A stretch of 64,000 nt of DNA from Symbiodinium kawagutii (taxonomy: Eukaryota > Sar > Dinophyceae > Suessiales > Symbiodiniaceae): the NCBI GenBank assembly GCA_009767595.1, contig VSDK01009627.1:194955-258954 (forward strand), given 5' to 3'. Shown piece by piece: positions 54,485-62,600 of this stretch; positions within the stretch are counted from its first letter, which is position 1, and each line of letters starts with the position of its first letter. Position numbers and translations under genes: made by a program. Under the pieces are notes generated by a model. That model saw only the letters and a program-made list of their open reading frames with translations. It had not been told where the DNA came from and did not search any database.

Positions 54485-57400
54485 CTAAGCTCCAGCAGCA
54501 GCATGCGGTCGTGCAACATGCCACTTTCGATCCATCGACCGTCGTACCCCAGAAGCTGTGTGGAAAAACTTCCAAAGTGAGATCGATACCTGGGTGCCAG
54601 TTCGAAATTTAGGTCGACCTGCAAGGCCGTTTTGTTCTACAGTGTAGCCCAGTGTTGAAAGACTAGTGGTTTTACTGAGTCCAGACCAAGGGCAATGTAG
54701 CCATGTTTGTAGAAGCCACTTGATGGCTCGCTGCCACACTCTCGATTGGTTTTGTAAACTGCAAAATGTCATGTCAGCCACCATACATTGATCACGCAAC
54801 CTGTAGACCTTAGGTCCCGCAGTCAGACCCAGGCTAGCACGCGTCAACAACACCGGCGTCAGTGTTCCAGTGGCCAAAGAAAAATCGGCATATAATTCCA
54901 ATAGGCTAACAGCAGGTTTAGTAAAATCCCACTCCAACCCAGAAAAATAGTCAATGACACGCTCCATGAAAAGCTGTCCATACAAGCAATGTTGTAATGC
55001 ATCCAAAGGCACCACACAGTCCAATTGAACAAGGTGCGCAATGTCAATGTTTTCTGTAAAATGCGGCATCACGCCACACCGTGATGGGGCTCGTTCCTTC
55101 ACAATCTGCATAGCCTTCTCATTCATGGAGCCCCACATCATGTAAAATTGTTGTAACATATTCCGGTTGGAAATCAAAGTCTTACAATGTTGTTGCAGCC
55201 GGCGTGTATATCCCACGCAGAATCGTCGGACAAGGTCTTTTGCAAGTTTGTCGACACGGTTATTCATGTCGGCCTTCCATCGTTCATGCAAATCAATCAG
55301 TGAAGCCGGAGTCTGATGGGACTTCACCTTCTGCACTTCAACACAGCCAGCAGGCCGCGTCAACAAAAGTTCCCAAGCAATGCACCAAAGGTCTTCATGG
55401 TCCCCAAAGCTAGGCTGGGACCCAGTCAACCGAGCCGAAATCAGGTGTTGTAGCACACTCACCACCGCAGCACAATCAGTGTACAATGTCATGTAGTAGT
55501 GATGTTGTAATGCCAATACAACTGCCCATACCTCACCGCGATATGCTGAATGATCAGCCCCTTCCAGAACTGAACCACCAGACTGAATGACCGTAGTACC
55601 ATCAGCATGCAACCACGCACCGGCGCAAACTGTTGCCGAAGGACACTCAGTGAAAGAGGCACTACCATCTGTAAACACATGGTGGCGGTCCTCGACACAT
55701 GTTGGTGTAGGTCGAAGGGCAGCAGGAAAAGGTGTGTATTCACAACACGCAAAATCCAACCATTGTTCATCCCAAGGCAAGATTCCAAAATGCGTTACTG
55801 CATCCGGTTGGCTTTGGAGCCATTGAATGACATCCCCATAGGCATCCCGAATGTCTTGGAGAGCAGGGCACTCATGAATACGATGAACTCTGCTGTCACA
55901 TCCATCGCAAAGAGGACAAGAAAAATTGCCAATGCAAACGTAATGCCCCAAAGCATCATTTGTAACATGTTTACCAGTAACATAGTTGATGGCATCAGTT
56001 CTGTATGCTTCAGGCAAACGTTTGAGAATCGGTGGGAATGCCACAGAATCATAGTGCTTCAAGTCGAAATTCTTCCTGGATTGAACCAAAGAACAGACTT
56101 TGTAGTGCCAACCTCTCGTGAGCATCTTAGTCACAAAAGACCGGGAGGAATAGTACCAATTAAACTGCCATCCACAGGCATGTTGCACCACACCATGTTC
56201 CAAGCATGTCCAACCATGATCAGCCAGAGTATTTCTGAACACCGCAGCTGGGCCAGCACGCAAACGATGGTCTTTTGATGCAAGCTTAGCAAAAAACTGT
56301 TCACGCCTGTATGGGAATGCCTTCAAGAACCGTCTCCAAAAACGACATTTCCTGGTGACCAAATCAAGTTCGGGGTCAGAAGTGTCTCCTGGAACATTCA
56401 TAGCCAGGTATGGGTTGACACCTCCTCGGGATCTGCCACTAGCTAAGCAACATGACGACCGCAATGATTTGAGTTCAGCCAAAGTGAAGTACACCAGTTC
56501 ACTCCCATAACCAGTGATCCCTGTTGCAAGCTGTCTAGTCATCCTGGTCTTGTATCGCTTGGGCATCAGCTTGGAACCCACACGTTTGAGTACTCGTTTT
56601 GCTTTGTTCAACCGCTTACGGGCAACCTGCTTGGTAACTCGTCGGCAGTATGTTACATCACATCCAAGTTCATTTGTGAACAATTTGGTGGGGATAGGCT
56701 GTCCCTGCAGTTCAACATGTTTCAAATCTCGTCTGTCGCCACTGTGAGTTGCCCACACCCAGGACTTAGACGGTGCAATGTCCATACGCAGATGTGTGAC
56801 AAATTCTTGCAAGGTATGCAACGTAGCTTGCAATGTATCAACAGCATCAGTGAAAAAAGCCCAGTTGTCTGCATAGGCCAAACATTCAACGTCACTGTGG
56901 CAGGATTGGATGTACTGGGTAGCCCATACCGTCAAACCCAGCATAGAGACAATGGAAAAGCAGCATCCCTCCGGAATCCCAGTTGTGGAACGGATAGGGT
57001 TGCCAACCTCACCAGAAATGTCAATGATTCGTTCCAATTGTTGAAACATGTTCCATACAGCGGTCAGATATTGTTGCGGCACACCCAACTTTCGCAATGC
57101 CCCAATGACTGGCAACCTTGGAACTTTGTTGTAACATTTGACCAAGTCCACTGTCAATCCAACTCGGTGCAAGTTGTCAAACAAGGAGTCCTCCACCTCA
57201 TTCGCAATGATGGCAGCAAGCATGTCAGCACTCACTCCAGATGCTGTTCCAGCAACTTCAGGTGGCAGTATGTCACGAAAATGCTTGAACACTTGCATTG
57301 ATCGGTATTTGGCCCAAGTACGATATAACCTGGAGGTGATTGTTATTGGCCTCAACTGCAGTGGGTTGGTAGGCATATCATCAGTTTTACCTAACATGGC

Positions 57401-59635
57401 CACTCGTGCAGTCATGATGGAGGAAGGCCAGGGCAAGTCACCCTGTTCGATCATCGTAAGAAGGCGCAACAGCCAGTCCAGCAATACCTGTGGCATTCGA
57501 ACGAGCTCTTTTGGGGTGTACGCACATGATCCTCTCGCACTCTTATGTTTTGTAGTGGCAGCATGCAATCTCCATGTCGCACTATCCAGTGGATGATATT
57601 CCATGGATGGAACATCAGCAAGACATGTAAGCTTCTCAAGAGCTTCAGGCCAATTGTTCACATCATCATTGCATGGTTCACGCAACCACATCTCGCCCCA
57701 AGCATCGGCTGTGGCAGTTTGAAGGGATTGCATGTCAGTTATAATCGACTTCTGAAGTAGGCGAACATCCTTGGAGTCACGGTTGATGACCCTTCTGTCC
57801 AGGACCACATGTGTTGAATGCATCTCAAGAATGAAAGCCTCTTGATTTTGAAATCGAATAGGGTATTGCAAATCAAACTCAGGAATCGCATGTCCCGGGT
57901 CTAGAAGCAACATGGCACGTCCACCCTTAGTCCAGCGCTGCTTGGCAATCAGGGCAACTTTGTCAGTCACAATGGCTTGGAACGGTGGTGCCTGGGAATC
58001 ACGAACAGATCTGTATGCTTTACTCCCCCCAGCAAGGAAGTCTCGTCGCAACTCTCGGAGTCGATGTTCATGAACCTGAGAATTCCACAAAGTAACCTCA
58101 CATTGCAAATGGGATTTCATGCAATTGTAAAGGTATTGAATGTATTCAGCATCAGGGAGATCGCAGGGAACAAAAATCTTCAATGTCTGCAGACAATATT
58201 GTTGAAATGATCCTGGAAATCCAGGCGATTTGCATATGGTGGTCCATAGTTGTGAAACGGGCCCAACTGCCCTCATGGAACCACTTTGTGCAGCTCTTGC
58301 CTGTTGCGCGCAAGCCTGTAGCCTACGTACCTGTCTGGTCCATTGCCGGATTCGCTTGGATGGTTGGCAGACCTGGGGTGTAAACTCACTGGCTCTAGCT
58401 TCACGCACAACAGGATCACATGGCATTTGGGTCTTGACCAAACGTCTCCTGCATCTTCCAACACAACGCTGCGGAAGGTCAATGCGACACCCAGTGGTAT
58501 CGACACATGCCATCTTCATTGTAGCCTCATGCACTAAATTGATTTGTCGTAAGGCTTCATCTGCATCACCATTTTTCAACGCAATATCAAATTTGTTTTG
58601 ACGCAATCCAATTTCTGTCACTGCAGCTTCATCCATAAGTTCCTCATCGAAGAAAAAGGAGTCTGTGGAAGCCGGCAAATTCCAAATACGCTTATTATCG
58701 CGCATCACTGTAACATCAAAGTCAGCAACCAACAGTGGATGTGTGTCGAAGTCGTATGTTTGATGAATGTCACAATGCCGAAGGGATTTGGCTAAGCAAG
58801 GGTTCAGCAATATGAATGATTTACGAGAATGGCCACGTGAAGTGGCCTGTGGTTCCTGATTGCGTCGTTCAGCATCAAAGGCAGCTGCATCAATCCATCC
58901 ACGCTTGATCATGCATTCCCAAAACGGGATATCTGAAATCTCAACATTGAAATCACCTGTCACAATGGCTGGCCCACGATAACTATGTGCTCGTTCGAAT
59001 GCACACTCGCACAAACTAGCCAGAATTGACCATGGATCACAGAATGTGACACCATGCGTGGGACCATAAATGTTCGCAAGGTAGAGGGAAATTCCACCAC
59101 CAAGATCAACCAAAGTGTCAACAAATCTCGAAGAGTGTGAAATGACAGCAGGGAGTTCCGCAGGGTACATCTTCAAAGGCAAATGAGAAACAATCGCAGT
59201 ACCACTGGCCTTCCCTCTCAAAGTTCCGCCATTACTGGGATGGCTAGGCACTGGGGCGCTCCATGTGGAGTTGAACTTCTTCACTTTAAATCTATGAGCG
59301 GCAAGTGCTTTGGCAGAGTCTGTGTGTGATGTCTCTGCTGCCGCCCAAATGCCTTTGCCCCATCCACAAACAGTAGCCTCATGTCCAAGGAGCTGATGCG
59401 GGTTGAAAGCACCAACCGTCAACATATCAGGGCCGGGGTTGTCGGCCTCACCTAATCTTCGATCAAGAGGAGTGCTGTGACGACAAGCACTCCAATGCAC
59501 ATCCATCACCTCATGCATAACTGGTTTTACAAAACCAAAATTGTCAGATGCAACCCCAATGGGGTAATTATTGGTCCATTCCTTGCATTGAAATGTCTGG
59601 GCAGCACACCCAAACAGCATGGACATGAACAACAC
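54485..59635 (-). CDS. Element B ORF2: endonuclease - reverse transcriptase - zinc knuckle - RNase H
   Basis: About 1,716 residues, numbered from the GTG codon at 59635; no clear initiation codon is needed if the TGA upstream is read through, and the first in-frame ATG is three codons later. RLGEADNPGP (60-69) precedes an APE-type endonuclease (about 70-310) with Glu101, TGDFNVE (Asp228, Asn230) and a terminal THPLLV. The reverse transcriptase (about 745-1000) has motif A LTVDLVKCYN (Asp830), motif B TGIPEGCCFS (885-894) and motif C AYADN (920-924), with Asn where most enzymes have the second Asp. Further on are a CPLC-x7-H-x4-C knuckle (1240-1256) and an RNase H domain (about 1318-1470: Asp1323, Glu1368, Asp1387, SHQ, Asp1462). 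The last 240 residues match nothing I know. No frameshift or internal stop is seen. Confidence 0.9.
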   Translation of the reverse strand: MLFMSMLFGCAAQTFQCKEWTNNYPIGVASDNFGFVKPVMHEVMDVHWSACRHSTPLDRRLGEADNPGPDMLTVGAFNPHQLLGHEATVCGWGKGIWAAAETSHTDSAKALAAHRFKVKKFNSTWSAPVPSHPSNGGTLRGKASGTAIVSHLPLKMYPAELPAVISHSSRFVDTLVDLGGGISLYLANIYGPTHGVTFCDPWSILASLCECAFERAHSYRGPAIVTGDFNVEISDIPFWECMIKRGWIDAAAFDAERRNQEPQATSRGHSRKSFILLNPCLAKSLRHCDIHQTYDFDTHPLLVADFDVTVMRDNKRIWNLPASTDSFFFDEELMDEAAVTEIGLRQNKFDIALKNGDADEALRQINLVHEATMKMACVDTTGCRIDLPQRCVGRCRRRLVKTQMPCDPVVREARASEFTPQVCQPSKRIRQWTRQVRRLQACAQQARAAQSGSMRAVGPVSQLWTTICKSPGFPGSFQQYCLQTLKIFVPCDLPDAEYIQYLYNCMKSHLQCEVTLWNSQVHEHRLRELRRDFLAGGSKAYRSVRDSQAPPFQAIVTDKVALIAKQRWTKGGRAMLLLDPGHAIPEFDLQYPIRFQNQEAFILEMHSTHVVLDRRVINRDSKDVRLLQKSIITDMQSLQTATADAWGEMWLREPCNDDVNNWPEALEKLTCLADVPSMEYHPLDSATWRLHAATTKHKSARGSCAYTPKELVRMPQVLLDWLLRLLTMIEQGDLPWPSSIMTARVAMLGKTDDMPTNPLQLRPITITSRLYRTWAKYRSMQVFKHFRDILPPEVAGTASGVSADMLAAIIANEVEDSLFDNLHRVGLTVDLVKCYNKVPRLPVIGALRKLGVPQQYLTAVWNMFQQLERIIDISGEVGNPIRSTTGIPEGCCFSIVSMLGLTVWATQYIQSCHSDVECLAYADNWAFFTDAVDTLQATLHTLQEFVTHLRMDIAPSKSWVWATHSGDRRDLKHVELQGQPIPTKLFTNELGCDVTYCRRVTKQVARKRLNKAKRVLKRVGSKLMPKRYKTRMTRQLATGITGYGSELVYFTLAELKSLRSSCCLASGRSRGGVNPYLAMNVPGDTSDPELDLVTRKCRFWRRFLKAFPYRREQFFAKLASKDHRLRAGPAAVFRNTLADHGWTCLEHGVVQHACGWQFNWYYSSRSFVTKMLTRGWHYKVCSLVQSRKNFDLKHYDSVAFPPILKRLPEAYRTDAINYVTGKHVTNDALGHYVCIGNFSCPLCDGCDSRVHRIHECPALQDIRDAYGDVIQWLQSQPDAVTHFGILPWDEQWLDFACCEYTPFPAALRPTPTCVEDRHHVFTDGSASFTECPSATVCAGAWLHADGTTVIQSGGSVLEGADHSAYRGEVWAVVLALQHHYYMTLYTDCAAVVSVLQHLISARLTGSQPSFGDHEDLWCIAWELLLTRPAGCVEVQKVKSHQTPASLIDLHERWKADMNNRVDKLAKDLVRRFCVGYTRRLQQHCKTLISNRNMLQQFYMMWGSMNEKAMQIVKERAPSRCGVMPHFTENIDIAHLVQLDCVVPLDALQHCLYGQLFMERVIDYFSGLEWDFTKPAVSLLELYADFSLATGTLTPVLLTRASLGLTAGPKVYRLRDQCMVADMTFCSLQNQSRVWQRAIKWLLQTWLHCPWSGLSKTTSLSTLGYTVEQNGLAGRPKFRTGTQVSISLWKFFHTASGVRRSMDRKWHVARPHAAAGA

Positions 59636-59689
59636 GATCCGTAGGCAGGCATTGGAGAGTGTCCATGCGCACCATCCCTGCCTCTTTTG

Positions 59690-59692
59690 TCA
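59690..59692 (-). promoter_or_regulatory. Single in-frame TGA between ORF1 and ORF2 of element B
   Basis: Reading the minus strand, ORF1 ends CGT TCG TGA and the same frame continues CAA AAG AGG with no other stop until the ORF2 TAG at 54485. The 18 codons between the stop and the GTG at 59635 are all sense. TGA followed by C is a comparatively leaky stop context in eukaryotes. Alternatives are a recent CGA-to-TGA mutation or independent initiation of ORF2. Confidence 0.6.
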
Positions 59693-62600
59693 CGAACGGC
59701 AAGCAAACTGGTCCAGCTTGGGTGGGGTACCATGTGTCCTGGCACGCTTTTCCTTCTCGGATTCACTCCAAGTTTCATTGCCAACGATTTGTTTCATGCT
59801 TGCTTCAAGGCTTGACTGCATGTTCTGCATCATGTCTTGCATCGTTTGGATCACAGTCTGACCTGACTGCACGATGCTGTTTTCCACTTCACCGATTTTT
59901 TGTCTGGCGAATGCTTGCTCCTCTTTCAACTGCGCAAGTTCAGCTTGGGTCGCTTGGTTGGCTGCGACCTGGGATACCTGGGCCTGTTGAACCTGACCCA
60001 ATGCATGCTGGAGCTGCTCTATGCGCCTGTTTGCATCGAGAAGCCGTGCCTCCATCTGCTCTGTCATCTCTGTCTTGATCTCTTGGAATCGCGAGGTGGT
60101 TGCGATTTGTGTGACCCCATTGCTAGACGTGGCCACTGTGTCAACCTTGAATTGCTTGGCAACCATGGTAACAGTTCCTTGATCATGGGCACGCTTTGCA
60201 GGTTCGATCAGCACATGTGTTTGGTTAATGCACATGTGCATGCTCGGAGGTGCCACTTTGGATGCGATGAGCCATCTGTTCTGGCCCTGAGCACGTATGG
60301 GCTTGGCATCCCAATTGGCCTTCTCAAGGGCCTGGGCCAGTCCATTCTGACCAATCTCACAAGGCACATTCTTCAAAAGCCAAAGTGTATCTTGGGAATC
60401 GAATGCATTGGATGCCACGAATGCAGACTCTGGCAACAAGGTAGCACGAATGGCTTGGGCGTGCTCACGCCTGCATCTGATGGCCAACTGGTCCTTGATA
60501 CGTACAATCCCCAATGCTTTCTCCAATGATCCTGCCTTCTTCTGCATGTCGTTCAAAGTACACCCGGGCACAACGATGGCTGTGTAGCGATCGTCCAATT
60601 TCCTGTCAGGTGTGCGAGGGGTGACATAGATACCAGCCCATCCTGAACGGGCCAACACTTGATCAAGGATGGCATCCTCAACCTTCACATAGCCGTGCCA
60701 AGACACAGCCTCCTTCATGGGAACAGGCTTCCTGTCAGCTGAAAACGTTCGCAACGCCCAGGCACTGATCAGACTGCTGCCTCTCAACGCTGATATCTGT
60801 ACACCCAGGTAGTGGAGTGGAACTCCACACTCCTTCCAGGACATCACCTCAGACTTCAGGATCGTGAGCTCCAGTGTCGTTGAAGCAGTTTGTCCAACCT
60901 CTGTCATGGGAATGGCAGCCCTGAATGTCACTGGCCGATCTCCATACTGTCGAAGCGCAGCTTGGATTATAATGGGTTGACCCCCATTGGTGTATGCAGG
61001 CATCTCAAACGTCTCGTCGGTCGCAGCAAAGTTCTTACCAACAATGAGAATGGCCAAAGCATCCATTGAGAGGGTTTGTGAATCATCATGTTTGTCGGCC
61101 TCAAAACGGGACATGATGGCAAGCCCTGATTGATCCTGACCAAAACGAGCAGCATCGAGCAACGCAATTTTGTCCTCTCCATCCCAGAAGTGGTCGATGT
61201 CGATCTTGATGTTGCTGGCTGTGGCAACAAAATCATCACGTGGCTTTTGATAAGCCTTGTCTTTGCCACCTTTGACATGCTTGCTAGGTGGCTTTGAACG
61301 TCCATTGTGCTTGGCCGTCTTCATCTCTTGGCGATACACAAGCCTGAAGTGAACACGGTTTGCTTCATCTTTGATGGCATTCCACAGGCTGGTTTCATCG
61401 CCTGTGAGCACTTTGAACAATGTCTCATGGTCTGCCTTGTTCAAAAAGGCATTGGCGCGGTCGGCACTAGCGTCTGCAGGGACACCGTGGGTTTCAAGTA
61501 CACTACGCACCTTGGTTCTCAGTTGTTCGATGTTGGATTTGCCACCACCCAACAAAGGCGCGATCTTGAAACACAAGACCTGGTCAACTGGGATGTTGGA
61601 AATGACCGTGTCGGGATCAACCACGTGCCCTCCCAAGTGACAAGTCATGTTGATGGCCATTTGTGTGTGAACCACATATGCACCGGCAATCTGCTTGATA
61701 TCCAAAGTTGGATCCACCCTGCAAACGGATGCCCGTGTTTGGGATGGAGATTTGATCCACCGTTGGGGACTCAAAGCATGTTGAACCTGCAAGGCACTGG
61801 AATCAATGGAAGAATGCAGCATCACTCTATCAACCACAGTCGGCACAAGGGGTCGAAAGCAATGCCAGTCAATGGCCATGGAATGCATCTCAGCGATTGG
61901 GTGGAGCGGTCCAATTGATTGCCCTCCGCATGTAATAGTCCATGAAGCCTGCTCACAAACATCTGGAAACAATGTTCGGATCACAGTCCCAGCATCTGCA
62001 TCCTCTGCAACTACGATAGACCTGACCACTTTCCTCAATGGATGTTTGGCCACGAATCGGATGCAATTGGGTGATTTCGGTGTCAAATCCATCTCAACGG
62101 TCGTGTCCCGTGGAGCAAAAGAAAAATACCGAGGCATGCATGCTTTGAACTTGCTAACAAAATGACATGACTCGTATTCGGCCAAGTAGTCAGTATCAAA
62201 TGTGGGCAACTCATGCGACAAGATCTTGAGAGAGTCACAATTGCATCGCAAAGCAGCGGCAACATATGTCTTCAAGGTTGCAATGGTCCAAGTGACATCA
62301 CCATTGATGGCCAACAATGGTCCTTGCGCAACCTCACATGTGAATGGGATGGTGATGGGTGCAAACACCACTTCCTTGCATGGCACACATTGGATGTTCT
62401 GTTCCCATGACAACACATTCGGCCCATCATGAAACCGAAAGAAATGCTCCTCCCTCGCATGGGGCATGGCACGTTGAATGAGACATGAAAGCTGTTCCTC
62501 AGGGTCGCCATGGACCAAGATTAGCCAGTGCTTCTGAGAATGCTTTAGAATGATGATTCCCCCATTGGCAGCAACCGTAGGTAAGCATAGCCCCTCATTG

